A stretch of 64,000 nt of DNA from positions 3,281,501 through 3,345,500 of the forward strand of contig NZ_CP011774.1 of assembly GCF_001412535.1 (NCBI RefSeq). The letters are read 5' to 3'. The translations under genes and the position numbers were made by a program. Below, piece after piece: positions 53,401 through 61,738 of the stretch. A model generated the notes under the pieces. That model searched no databases. It was not told the origin of the DNA and saw nothing but the letters and a program-made list of their open reading frames with translations. The stretch is from Limnohabitans sp. 63ED37-2. GTDB taxonomy: Bacteria > Pseudomonadota > Gammaproteobacteria > Burkholderiales > Burkholderiaceae_C. Position 1 is the first letter of the stretch, and every line of letters starts with the position of its first letter.

Positions 53401-53652
53401 ACGGTGGGCCTGCACATGGCCGATGTGGACAAGCTCATCAGCGTGCTGCACCGACTGGTCAACGCGGGCCACAGTGTGATCGTGATCGAACACGACCTCG
53501 ATGTGATCGCCGAAGCCGACTGGGTGATCGACCTGGGGCCAGAAGGCGGCAACGCGGGCGGTCGCATCGTGGCGGCCATGACACCCGAGGCCTTGGTGCG
53601 TCTAGGCACCCACACAGGGGTGGCGTTGGGGCCGGTGTTGGCGCGGGTTTAA
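47404..53652 (+). CDS. uvrA: Double-length UvrA-type excinuclease subunit (four ABC modules)
   Basis: 2082 residues, about twice the usual UvrA (~950). It contains two UvrA units in one chain. Walker A motifs lie at residues 33 (GPSGSGKS), 770, 1191 and 1759 (GVSGSGKS), and LSGGE signatures near 618, 969, 1583 and 1961. Zinc modules include CPTCQGARL, CPTCGGSGF/CPDCDGKRY and CPSCEGQGM/CETCRGARF. UvrA dimers scan DNA for bulky damage and load UvrB, so this chain could act as a built-in dimer of dimers. The linkers at residues 484-567, 1112-1138 and 1708-1728 are made of palindromic repeats. Whether a normal uvrA exists elsewhere cannot be seen. Confidence 0.9.
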   Translation: MSQGLIRIRGARQHNLKNLDLDIRTGELTVVTGPSGSGKSSLVFDTLYAEGQRRYVETFSAYARQFLDRMDKPAVDKVEGVPPAIAIDQTNPVRSSRSTVGTMTELNDHLKLLFARLGQLFDKDTAQPVRHDNPDTIYAELAQRAAQAGDPRLYLTFPVELPANTSAAQVEQWLSASGFTKVQAEREVATPTGPRKVLDVIADRFRIGTAEKARVVEAIEVALKRGGRLNVYVETSGADPNSSSVPAFDIWRFSTGLHCPDSDQRYTDPIPSMFSFNSAVGACETCRGFGRVIGVDYGLVIPNPKLTLRAGAIKTLQTPAWQENQDDLMRHAEAAGIPRDTAWDKLTQAQQDWVINGSPEWKGRWNHQWYGVKRFFEYLESKAYKMHIRVLLSKYRSYTECPTCQGARLKTESLLWRIGSHSDADGVLPVEKRFMPAGVKWSRAQLEALPGLSLHDMMIMPLDRLRLFFDRLSTSGLASVASGEASAGDGLGSSYGGGTPKSSPSPSPAEAVMGSAQAAAQARAATATEKAQDDRSTTRSASERGAGNDFGVPPPHEESAPRSDADRTSAETTKATNQGLSAEQKALQLLLEEITTRLKYLCDVGIGYLTLDRQSRTLSGGEVQRINLTTALGTSLVNTLFVLDEPSIGLHPRDMHRITLAMHRLRDAGNTLVVVEHDPAVMLAADRMIDMGPGPGERGGQIVFDGTTADLRKANTLTGAYLGGRKQVGLGFKRMVSDSTPRLILEGAREHNLQNISVDFPLQRLVTITGVSGSGKSSLIQDVLAPALMRHFGKATETPGAHDRLLGADHLSDVVFVDQSPIGKTARSNPVSYVGAWDAIREIFATAPLSRQRGYTASKFSFNGGDGRCPTCGGSGFEHVEMQFLSDVYLRCPDCDGKRYRPEILEITVERQALGQTQPRHLNVADVLDLTVSEAAALFAQDRDVIRALQPIVDVGLEYVKLGQPVPTLSGGEAQRLKLAGFLAEAAKSASKSRQSLARKGTLFLFDEPTTGLHFDDIAKLMRALRKLLEAGHSLIVIEHNLDVIRASDWLIDLGPEGGYAGGLIVAEGTPDDVRQHATSHTGLALREYAASMGEVYGVAERSSSDVYLGGGEAAVSAGSSYGGGTPKSSPSDTAASLASVRGGAAASSMAPAARRKPVLNNNIQIVNAKEHNLKNLSVDIPRGSFNVVTGVSGSGKSTLAFDILFNEGQRRYLESLNAYARSIVQPAGRPEVDAVYGIPPTVAIEQRLSRGGRKSTVGTTTEVWHFLRLLYVKLGIQHCVHDNTPVQPQTPDSIVAQLMTQFRGQHIGLLAPLVNNRKGVYTELADWARPRGYTHLRVDGDFLPTQGFPRIDRFKEHNIELPVASLDVLPSNETALRQALSKTLEHGKGVVHVLSDLDGLREAMFSGESTARIGQHRVFSTLRACPACDTSYAELDPRLFSYNSKHGWCSDCVGTGVKLSKDERSVFDDSVQDDKQKGREQTFAEPEVEDLANVACPSCEGTRLNATARAVRLGSAPGQGWRITDIASLSVTDVRHWVDKLQLNGRDADIARDLVPEIKSRLEFLEEVGLGYLTLDRGAPTLSGGEAQRIRLAAQLGSNLQGVCYVLDEPTIGLHARDNQILLNALHKLGEKGNTLVVVEHDEDTIRRADHIIDIGPSAGKRGGRLVAQGSVADITASVDSQTGRYLLHAMKHPMQARRAVSVGRASLAGLAPTNTSAPVGASPAGDLTWLTLTGANLHNLRQVDVQVPLKRLVAVTGVSGSGKSTLARDVLLANVQALVSQRSTLAGRTAQDAGQRVALTACSDVQGFETIDRVLEVDQTPIGKTPRSCPATYIGFWDTIRKLFAETLEAKARGYAAGRFSFNTGEGRCPSCEGQGMRTIEMSFLPDVKVPCETCRGARFNPETLAVTWRGKSIGDVLQMEVDEAVDFFASMPSIAHPLQLLKDVGLGYLTLGQPSPTLSGGEAQRIKLVTELTKVRDEVGKRGNKAPHTLYVLDEPTVGLHMADVDKLISVLHRLVNAGHSVIVIEHDLDVIAEADWVIDLGPEGGNAGGRIVAAMTPEALVRLGTHTGVALGPVLARV
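48855..48936 (+). repeat. Palindromic element copy 1 (constant core, unique arms)
   Basis: A 32-nt core (48880-48911, beginning TCCTCATACGG and ending CAAAATCGTC) is bounded exactly by a perfect 25-bp inverted repeat (48855-48879 and 48912-48936). The core is identical to that of copy 3. Translated in frame it gives SSYGGGTPKSS within the first UvrA unit, between the zinc-module region and the ABC signature. Confidence 0.9.
49019..49102 (-). repeat. Palindromic element copy 2 (inverted core, unique arms)
   Basis: The same core lies in inverted orientation at 49045-49076, differing from copies 1 and 3 at three positions. It is bounded by a different inverted repeat: 24 bp perfect (49019-49042 and 49079-49102), or 26 bp with one mismatch when extended to the core edges. 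In frame it encodes NDFGVPPPHEES. It is 82 bp downstream of copy 1 in the same linker. Confidence 0.88.
50738..50815 (+). repeat. Palindromic element copy 3 (constant core, unique arms)
   Basis: The core at 50761-50792 is identical over 32 nt to copy 1. The arms are a third unrelated inverted repeat: 18 bp perfect (50738-50755 and 50798-50815), or 23 bp with one mismatch when extended to the core edges. It lies in the linker joining the first and second UvrA units and again encodes SSYGGGTPKSS. Confidence 0.9.
52525..52586. repeat. REP doublet (REPIN-like) inside uvrA
   Basis: Two head-to-head copies of a GTAGG-type REP: 52525-52547 (inverted) and 52564-52586 (direct, GTAGGAGCCAGCCCTGCTGG then CGA), 19 of 23 positions complementary, 16 nt apart. 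The GTAG head plus imperfect palindrome is typical of REP sequences mobilised by RAYT transposases. It lies in frame in the linker before the fourth ABC module. Confidence 0.75.
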
Positions 53653-53800
53653 GCCCCAGCCGAAAGGCTTGGATTGGATTGTGGTGATTTGCTTGAATTT
53701 TGAGTTTCTATCGATTTTCGGGTGGGTAATTTCTGTGTGCTTGGGGTGCAAAGGCCCGATATGATTTACGTTTGTTTGAAGGTGGACGGGAGTGATTGCC

Positions 53801-55486
53801 ATGGGTGACGAATTGACAATGCATTGGCGCAATAGCGCAGCAGCTTTGGCTGTTTTGAGCGGGGCTTTGTACAGTCCGTTGGCCTGGGCTCAAGCCAACC
53901 CTGCTGCAGCTCAAAAAAATATGGAGCAATTGGGTGCACAGCTGCGCGAACGCGTGCTGCCCAAGCCCGTGGTCTATGTAGACACATTGGGTCTGGAGGC
54001 CAACACGTCTGTGGCGCATTTGGTGGCGGTGCAGGTGCACAGTGCGGTTTTGTCCCGCACGATTGACCGTTATTGGCAAGGTCGCATCGGGCGTGCGGTG
54101 TCGGTGGACGAGCTGCGTGCATTTCACGGTTGGTTTTATGAACGTGCTGCCCAAGAAGGCTATATGGCCTATGCCAAAACCGAGGTGGTGCAAGTCAACG
54201 GTGGTCAGCAACTGAACATCCAGGTCCTGCAGCCCAAAATCAACAGCGTGCGTGTGCTGGCGCCGGGTAGCGCGCAGGCAAGCCCATATCTGGAGCGCGT
54301 GCAAAACCGCGTGGGTCAGGTGTTCAAGGCGGGTCAATCGCTGGACACCTTGGCCCTGGACCAGGTACTCGATTCGGCCAGCTACGATTTACCCATCGAA
54401 CTGGAAGCCACCTTGCGTGCAGTGGGCCCCGAGCTGCTGGACCTGGTGATCACCCTCACGCCCGCCATCGCCATGCCGGGTCAAACTTCCTCGGGGGTGG
54501 TGCAGGTGAACAACCATGGCCTGCGCCAATACGGGAGAACACAGCTGCTGACGGGCTTGACCGTGGGTATGCCGGCGGTCAAGTCGCAGCTGTCCTTGCT
54601 GGCACAAGCGTCAGAGGGTGTGGCCTATGCGCGGGCCGATTACGAAGGCCTTTTGCCTGCATGGGGTTCTCGTTGGTCGATGTTTGGCACCCATTCGCGC
54701 AGCCAATCGGTGTTGGGCGGCTTGGCGGCAGCTGAGGGCGAGGCCAAGGAATTGGGTCTGGGTTTGAACCGCATTGTGGGTGCTCACCGTGATCTGGTTT
54801 TCAAAGGGCATGTGGAATTGGCCAGCCGGGAGAGCGACAGTTATCGACGGAATGGCGGGGAGCGGCTGTCCGAAGTGCATGATCACCAGTTGCGTTTGCG
54901 CTGGTCGGCTGATAACGAGCGTTTGTCGCCAAACCCTGTGCGAGCCGAACTGGGGGTACTGCGTGGGTATTACCCACAAGCAGTGAACAACAACCAAGAT
55001 CCGGCGGGGCATTACACCCGCGTGAATTTTGCATTCAAAGGTCAAACTCCGTTGAACTCCAGCGGTGGTTTGCGCTTGGTAGGTCGAGTGCGTGGTCAGT
55101 GGGCCAGTCGTAATTTGGAGTCATACAACCAATTCACACTGGGCGGCGTCAATGGTGTGAGGGCTTACACCAGCGTGGATGGTGTGGGTGACCATGGTGT
55201 TTTGGCCAGCCTCGAACTGACCCAGAGTTTGAGCCCTGTGCTGTCACTCACGGCTTTTTACGATGGAGGTCAGGTTCAAAAATATGCCAATCCATCGACA
55301 GCGGTAACCTTGAACAGATATTCCCTCGAAGGCGCAGGGCTGCAGTTGCAAGGGCGCTATTTTCAGTTGCACTACACCCTGACTTGGGCCAAAGGCCTGG
55401 GGGGCTATGCCGATTGGCAGATGAGCAACATCGAGTCTAAACCCGACAATAGCCGTGTCAATCTTTCGGTAAGTTATCTGTTCTGA
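53801..55486 (+). CDS. TpsB/FhaC-type two-partner secretion outer-membrane protein
   Basis: 561-residue Omp85-superfamily protein. The ATG at 53801 has GGAG eight bases upstream. A signal peptide (to about AWAQA, residue 31) is followed by a POTRA-type region (VSVDELRAFHGWFYERAAQEGYMAYAK) and a C-terminal beta-barrel with the FhaC/ShlB motif FTLGGVNGVRAYTSVDGVGDHG, ending in YLF as barrels do. It would export a large TpsA exoprotein, but no TpsA gene is adjacent. Confidence 0.85.
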   Translation: MGDELTMHWRNSAAALAVLSGALYSPLAWAQANPAAAQKNMEQLGAQLRERVLPKPVVYVDTLGLEANTSVAHLVAVQVHSAVLSRTIDRYWQGRIGRAVSVDELRAFHGWFYERAAQEGYMAYAKTEVVQVNGGQQLNIQVLQPKINSVRVLAPGSAQASPYLERVQNRVGQVFKAGQSLDTLALDQVLDSASYDLPIELEATLRAVGPELLDLVITLTPAIAMPGQTSSGVVQVNNHGLRQYGRTQLLTGLTVGMPAVKSQLSLLAQASEGVAYARADYEGLLPAWGSRWSMFGTHSRSQSVLGGLAAAEGEAKELGLGLNRIVGAHRDLVFKGHVELASRESDSYRRNGGERLSEVHDHQLRLRWSADNERLSPNPVRAELGVLRGYYPQAVNNNQDPAGHYTRVNFAFKGQTPLNSSGGLRLVGRVRGQWASRNLESYNQFTLGGVNGVRAYTSVDGVGDHGVLASLELTQSLSPVLSLTAFYDGGQVQKYANPSTAVTLNRYSLEGAGLQLQGRYFQLHYTLTWAKGLGGYADWQMSNIESKPDNSRVNLSVSYLF

Positions 55487-55535
55487 GTGCCGTACAAGTA
55501 CTGTCCGGTCAACTGCAGCCAGACCATGACAGCGC

Positions 55536-56714
55536 TCATGGGGCCGTTCGGTCGGCCAATACACCCAAGCGCCACAAAGAGGTGACCTCCGCGGCACGGG
55601 CGGCGTGCAGTGCATCTGTTTCATCGTTGATTTTGCTGTGTACGGGCTTCGTGTCCATGCGGCCCAACACTTGAAGGCCTGCTTCGGCAATCCATGCCTG
55701 TAGCAGCTGTCGCGAGCGCAAGCCCAAGTGCTCGGCCAAATCGGACAAAATCAACCATCCCTCACCGCCTTCGCTCAGGTGTGCGGTCAGGCCGTCCAAG
55801 AATCCGCGAAGCATTTGGCTGCCTTCGTCGTAGACGGCTTGCTCCAGCAAGGAAGTCGCGCGCGCTGGCAACCAAGGTGGGTTGCACACAATCAAGGCGG
55901 CTTGGCCTGGAGGGAACAAATCGGTATGTAGCAATTCGATTTGGTTTTGCAGGCCCAGGCGCTGGAGGTTGTCCCGGGCACATGTCAAAGCGCGTTCCGA
56001 CATATCGGTCGCGACCACGTGTTTCGCACCACGCCGTGCCAAAACGGCTGACAAAACACCTGTACCAACGCCGATGTCAAAAGCGATCGGGTGTGATTTC
56101 AGCGCCTCGGGCAAGGGCGTCTTGACGACAAGGTCCACATATTCGCCCCGTACCGGTGAGAACACGCCGTAGTGGGGGTAAATTCGTAAAGCTTCGCCCA
56201 TTGCGGTAACTTCTACCCCGTTTTTGCGCCACTCAAATGCACCAATCACACCTTGCAAGCTGCGCAGGGAGATTACCGAAGGCGCGTCATTGGCTGGACC
56301 AAAGGCTTGTAGACAAGCTGCTTTCGCATTGGGTGCGCGGCGCAGGTCAATGCCATAGTCACCGTTCAGCTCAATCAAGACTTGGCTCAAGATGCGTGTG
56401 CGTTGGGCTTGGGCTTGGCGGTGCGCGTGGAACGTGGCGCCGGGTATCACAGGTGCATCTGAACTTGATTTTTTGGCCCGGACTTTCTTGGGTTTGTCGA
56501 TGCGCCGCGTCAGTGCCTGCAGCATCTGCCGTGCGTTTTGAAAATCACTGCGCCACAGCAAGCCGGTCCCGGCGCATGCCAGTCGATAAGCCGTGTCGGC
56601 GGTCATGGTGTCGTCGGTCAGGACCACATGTTTCGGTAACGCCTGGTCTGAGCGCCAGAGCGCTGTGCGTGTTGTGTTGTTCTCAGACCAGGTCAAAAAG
56701 GTGGGAGCATTCAT
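55536..56714 (-). CDS. Class I SAM-dependent methyltransferase
   Basis: 392 residues from the ATG at 56714. The SAM-binding motif FDIGVGTGVLSAVLARRG is followed by VVATDMSERALTCARDN and the catalytic loop VCNPPWLPA, which is the N/D-PPY/W motif of enzymes methylating amide or exocyclic amino nitrogens (PrmC, RlmG-like). An N-terminal extension of about 190 residues lacks known motifs. The target (protein glutamine, rRNA or DNA) is not decided by sequence. Confidence 0.85.
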   Translation of the reverse strand: MNAPTFLTWSENNTTRTALWRSDQALPKHVVLTDDTMTADTAYRLACAGTGLLWRSDFQNARQMLQALTRRIDKPKKVRAKKSSSDAPVIPGATFHAHRQAQAQRTRILSQVLIELNGDYGIDLRRAPNAKAACLQAFGPANDAPSVISLRSLQGVIGAFEWRKNGVEVTAMGEALRIYPHYGVFSPVRGEYVDLVVKTPLPEALKSHPIAFDIGVGTGVLSAVLARRGAKHVVATDMSERALTCARDNLQRLGLQNQIELLHTDLFPPGQAALIVCNPPWLPARATSLLEQAVYDEGSQMLRGFLDGLTAHLSEGGEGWLILSDLAEHLGLRSRQLLQAWIAEAGLQVLGRMDTKPVHSKINDETDALHAARAAEVTSLWRLGVLADRTAP

Positions 56715-56781
56715 GCGCTGTTCCAATGGGTGTGGATGTGTATCGCGCAATTTGCCGCGATGGCGAGGTGAATCAGAATTT

Positions 56782-57570
56782 TCAGACTCGGTGTTTCAGC
56801 AGATGCCCAGTGAACTCGGCAAAGCCTGCGCCGCGTTCACTGGGCGTGATGTAGCGGGGACGGTGAGACAGTTGAGATTCAAAACGTCGGATGTTGGCCA
56901 CCCCCACGCTGATCGGGAAGTGCTCAAACATCACCTGGTCGTTGGTGGAGTCCCCCACATAAACCCATTGCTGCCACTCTTGGTCCAACTGGCGTGCGCA
57001 CAGCTCGCGCAAGATCCAGCGGGCTCCGCTTAATTTGTGGTGCTCGCCAAACCAGCCGTTGATGTGGATGCTGCTGACGGTGGCCACCATGCCAGCGCTG
57101 CGCATGATGCGCACCACCTCGTCAATGGCCGCAGCAGGCAGATGTGTGAATTCGCTGTGGTCGATGGCGATGTCGGTTTCACGGCCTGCACTGTCCTGGG
57201 CCAAAGCGGCGCCGGTCACCTCGCGCACGATGCGTGCGGCCACTTCCTGCATGCGTGTCCAATTTGCTGTTCGCACAGCTTCGCTTTGTTGGTAAATGGC
57301 CCGGGGTTGGCCGTTGGCTTGGGGCAGCCAGGCCGCCGCACCGTTTTCAGCGACCAGCGCATCCACGGGCCAAGTTTGGGCGAAATCGCGGCTCCAGCCC
57401 ATGGGCCGCCCGGTGATGGGGATGACCATGAGACCAGCTTGTTTCAGCGCGGTCAGTGCCTGCAAGGCATCGGCTGTGATGGCGCCCTCGGTGGTCAGGG
57501 TGTCATCGATGTCGGTGAACACACCCAGCCAAGGCTGGGGTGGGCACGTCCAATGCGACAGGTCCAGCAT
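56782..57570 (-). CDS. HAD-IIB hydrolase
   Basis: 262-residue HAD phosphatase of the Cof/sucrose-phosphate-phosphatase group. The nucleophile motif is FTDIDDTLTTEG, VIPITGRP is motif II and VYVGDSTNDQVMFEHFPISVGVANI is motif IV, with a C2-type cap between. Substrate probably a sugar phosphate. It lies 67 bp after the methyltransferase gene start and 11 bp after metF in the same leftward direction. Confidence 0.88.
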   Translation of the reverse strand: MLDLSHWTCPPQPWLGVFTDIDDTLTTEGAITADALQALTALKQAGLMVIPITGRPMGWSRDFAQTWPVDALVAENGAAAWLPQANGQPRAIYQQSEAVRTANWTRMQEVAARIVREVTGAALAQDSAGRETDIAIDHSEFTHLPAAAIDEVVRIMRSAGMVATVSSIHINGWFGEHHKLSGARWILRELCARQLDQEWQQWVYVGDSTNDQVMFEHFPISVGVANIRRFESQLSHRPRYITPSERGAGFAEFTGHLLKHRV

Positions 57571-57581
57571 GCTGCCGTGGG

Positions 57582-58427
57582 TCAGTCGGTGAGCGAATTC
57601 AGGCGCTGGACGATGGCCAAGGTGGGTGCGCTCTGGTTCATGGTGTAGAAGTGGATAGCCGGCACACCGCCGTTGATGAGTTGCTCACACAGGTCGCTCA
57701 CCACATCCAGGCCAAAGGCCTTGATCGATTCCACATCGTCGCCATAGGCTTGCAAGCGCAGCCGGATCCAGCGTGGGATCTCGGCACCACACGCGTCCGA
57801 AAAACGCAGCAACTGCGACGAGCTGGTGATGGGCATGATGCCGGGCACCACGGGCACATCCACACCGAGTTTGTAGGCGTCGTCTACAAAGCGGAAATAC
57901 GCATCGCTGTTGTAGAAATATTGCGTGATGGCCGAGTTGGCACCGGCTTTCACCTTGGTGGCAAAGGCCTGCAGATCGGCTTCGGGCGATTTGGCTTGGG
58001 GGTGAATCTCGGGGTAGGCGGCCACTTCGATGTGGAAATCGTCACCGGTCTCCGCGCGGATGAAAGCCACCAGATCGCTGGCGTAATGGAACTCACCCCC
58101 TGCGCCATAGCCGCTGGGCAAGTCTCCACGCAAGGCCACCAGACGTTTGACACCCATGGCTTTGAGTGTGGACAACTCTTCGCGCACCGAAGCCTTGGTC
58201 GCGCCGATGCAAGAAAAGTGGGATGCCGCAGCCACGCCTTCGGCCTGGATCGCGCCCACGGTGGCAAACGTACCCTCTTGGGTGGAGCCACCAGCGCCGT
58301 AGGTCACCGAGCAAAACTCGGGCTTCAGGCTGTAGAGTTTCTCGCGCACACCACGCAGTTTTTCGGCGCCTTCGGGCGTTTTGGGTGGAAAAAATTCCAG
58401 GCTGATCGGCAGATTCAAACCAGACAT
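57582..58427 (-). CDS. metF: 5,10-Methylenetetrahydrofolate reductase
   Basis: 281 residues from the ATG at 58427 with AAGGTG upstream. FAD enzyme making 5-methyl-THF for methionine synthesis. SLEFFPPKTPEG (catalytic Glu11), CSVTYGAGGSTQEGTF, RLVALRGDLPSGYG and SAITQYFYNSDAYFRFVDD are conserved family blocks. It follows tlyA and ahcY in one leftward unit under the SAH riboswitch, which suits its role in the methyl cycle. Confidence 0.96.
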   Translation of the reverse strand: MSGLNLPISLEFFPPKTPEGAEKLRGVREKLYSLKPEFCSVTYGAGGSTQEGTFATVGAIQAEGVAAASHFSCIGATKASVREELSTLKAMGVKRLVALRGDLPSGYGAGGEFHYASDLVAFIRAETGDDFHIEVAAYPEIHPQAKSPEADLQAFATKVKAGANSAITQYFYNSDAYFRFVDDAYKLGVDVPVVPGIMPITSSSQLLRFSDACGAEIPRWIRLRLQAYGDDVESIKAFGLDVVSDLCEQLINGGVPAIHFYTMNQSAPTLAIVQRLNSLTD

Positions 58428-58444
58428 CACAACACCTTCAATAT

Positions 58445-59293
58445 TCAATAGTCGTTGGCCTTGGCATAAGCCTTGGCGGCCAGATCGGCCTCGTGCGCCA
58501 CACGCGTGGCTTCCCGAGCGGGCATGACCGCAGCGGGGTCGGGCCAGCAGGCCTGCACAAAAAATTCACGGTTGCCGTCACCGCCTGCAATGGGGCTTTC
58601 CAGCCAAGCGGTGACCTGCATGCCCAGTTCGGTCAAAGCCGTGCGGACACGGTTTTCAATGAATGGGAAATGCGTGTCGTCTTTCACGATGCCGCCCTTG
58701 CCCACCTGACCCGGTTGCAATTCAAACTGGGGTTTCACCAGCATGAGCAGCTGGCCCGTGGGTTTGAGCAAATGCACCACGCCCGGCAGCACCAGCGTGA
58801 GCGAGATGAAGGACACATCGCCCACCATCAGGTCAAAGCCTTCCAGCGCATCGGGAATGCGTTTGTCGCCAGGCTCCAACTCGCGGGCATTCACGCCTTC
58901 GATGCAGACCACACGTTCATCCTGACTGATGCGCGGGTGCACTTGGGCGTGGCCCACATCAATGCCCACCACTTCGGCTGCACCGTGCTGCAGCAAGCAG
59001 TCGGTGAAGCCACCGGTGCTTTGGCCCACATCCAAGCAGCGCAAGCCATCGACTTTGACGCCCGTGGCCTTCAATGCGCCTTCGAGCTTCAAGCCGCCGC
59101 GAGAGACGTAGCGAGACTCGGCGTCGTCGAGCAGCTGCAGGGCAGCGCTCTCAGGCACTTCATCGCGGTTTTTGACGATGGCACGCCAAGTTCCGTCGGG
59201 CCGCTGCCACTGCACGCCCCCGGCGATCAGTCTCTGAGCCTGGGAGCGAGAAGCGGCCAGGCCGCGCTCGACGAGAAGTTGGTCAATGCGCAT
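58445..59293 (-). CDS. tlyA: TlyA-family rRNA methyltransferase
   Basis: 282 residues. An N-terminal S4 RNA-binding domain (MRIDQLLVERGLAASRSQAQ) is joined to an FtsJ-like methyltransferase domain with the SAM loop LDVGQSTGGFTDCLLQHGA, DLMVGDVSFISL and LVKPQFEL. TlyA 2'-O-methylates rRNA cytidines and is often annotated as hemolysin. It starts 9 bp after ahcY and ends 17 bp before metF. Confidence 0.93.
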   Translation of the reverse strand: MRIDQLLVERGLAASRSQAQRLIAGGVQWQRPDGTWRAIVKNRDEVPESAALQLLDDAESRYVSRGGLKLEGALKATGVKVDGLRCLDVGQSTGGFTDCLLQHGAAEVVGIDVGHAQVHPRISQDERVVCIEGVNARELEPGDKRIPDALEGFDLMVGDVSFISLTLVLPGVVHLLKPTGQLLMLVKPQFELQPGQVGKGGIVKDDTHFPFIENRVRTALTELGMQVTAWLESPIAGGDGNREFFVQACWPDPAAVMPAREATRVAHEADLAAKAYAKANDY

Positions 59294-59302
59294 GCGTGGT
59301 TT

Positions 59303-60736
<1,434 letters not shown>

Positions 60737-60824
60737 GAGAAAAGCTCCAAAGCAATGTGAATAAGCCACACGCGTGGATGAAAGCACTGAAAGGGAAAAA
60801 CAGGCTCACCGCACGTCGAGTGGA

Positions 60825-60907
60825 TGAGCGTCGTTGCTGTTTGAAGGTTCCGAGCCTCACGCCTGCTGCCAGCCAGTTGGCTGGTGGGCGCTGCAACGCT
60901 CCTCGGA
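60825..60907 (-). ncRNA. SAH riboswitch upstream of ahcY
   Basis: On the minus strand the leader reads TCCGAGGAGCGTTGCAGCG, then a stem with AACTGG loop, GAGGCTCGGA, and after a short linker AACGACGCTCA. CCGAG pairs with CTCGG to form P1, and GAGCG pairs with CGCTC to form the H-type pseudoknot, as in the known S-adenosylhomocysteine riboswitch that precedes ahcY in Burkholderiales. Binding of SAH normally turns expression on. It ends about 88 nt before the start codon. Confidence 0.9.
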
Positions 60908-61016
60908 AAACGCATTCTACAGCAGACTGTCTGTTCCCAAGGGGCAAGCAGGCCTTTTAGGGGCGGTGTGGATGGCCGGTGTTTGTGGGCAGGTCTTTGC
61001 AGTTGCAGTCGCAGGC

Positions 61017-61736
61017 TCAGGCGCAACAAGCCAACACCGCCAAGGGCGCGGTTTCGGCCCGCAAGACGCGTGGCCCCAAGGTCACGGGCGCAAACCCTGC
61101 AGCCAGGGCAGCCGCTTCCTCTGTGGGGCTCAGGCCGCCCTCAGGGCCGCTGAGCACGGTGACCGGTGCCATGGGCAGCCCCGCTGCGGGCCCTTGCATC
61201 TGCGCCAGAGACTGCGTGCCTTCGGACAGCGACAGCACCCAGCGCTCACCGGGTGGCGCTTTTTTGACCCATTCGGCCAATGTCACGGCCGGGTGCACGG
61301 TGGGCACCCGGTTGCGCCCACACTGCTCAGCGGCGGCCACGGCCACGCCTTGCCAGTGGGCCAGTTTTTTCTCGGCCCGCTCGCCCTTGAGCTTGAGCAC
61401 ACTGCGCTCGGCCACCAGGGGCGTGATGCTGGCCACGCCCAGTTCGGTGGCTTTTTCGACCAGCCAGTCCATGCGCTCGTTGGCGGTGATACCGGCCAGC
61501 AAATGCACGGCGCGGGCGGCTTCGCGCTCCACCGCGTGGTGCGCCCCCACCTCCACCTCCACATCGCTGCGGCCCATGCGGGTGACGGTGGCGTCAAACT
61601 CGCCGCCTTCCCCGTTGAACAAGGTGATCACATCGCCCGGCTGCAGGCGCAGCACCTGCACATGGCGGGCTGCGCCAGCGGGCAGACTGAGCGACAAGCC
61701 TGTGGCCAAAGGGGCGGGGCAGTAAAAGCGTGGCAT
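61017..61736 (-). CDS. rsmE: 16S rRNA m3U1498 methyltransferase
   Basis: 239 residues from the ATG at 61736. SPOUT-fold enzyme: N-terminal PUA-like part (PRFYCPAPL, HVQVLRLQPGDVITLFNGEG), then KATELGVASITPLVAERSV, AAEQCGRNRVPTVHP and the knot loop VLSGPEGGLSPTEEAAA with LGPRVLRAETAPL. It lies 2 bp after amgK and is cotranscribed. Confidence 0.95.
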   Translation of the reverse strand: MPRFYCPAPLATGLSLSLPAGAARHVQVLRLQPGDVITLFNGEGGEFDATVTRMGRSDVEVEVGAHHAVEREAARAVHLLAGITANERMDWLVEKATELGVASITPLVAERSVLKLKGERAEKKLAHWQGVAVAAAEQCGRNRVPTVHPAVTLAEWVKKAPPGERWVLSLSEGTQSLAQMQGPAAGLPMAPVTVLSGPEGGLSPTEEAAALAAGFAPVTLGPRVLRAETAPLAVLACCA

Positions 61737-61738
61737 GC

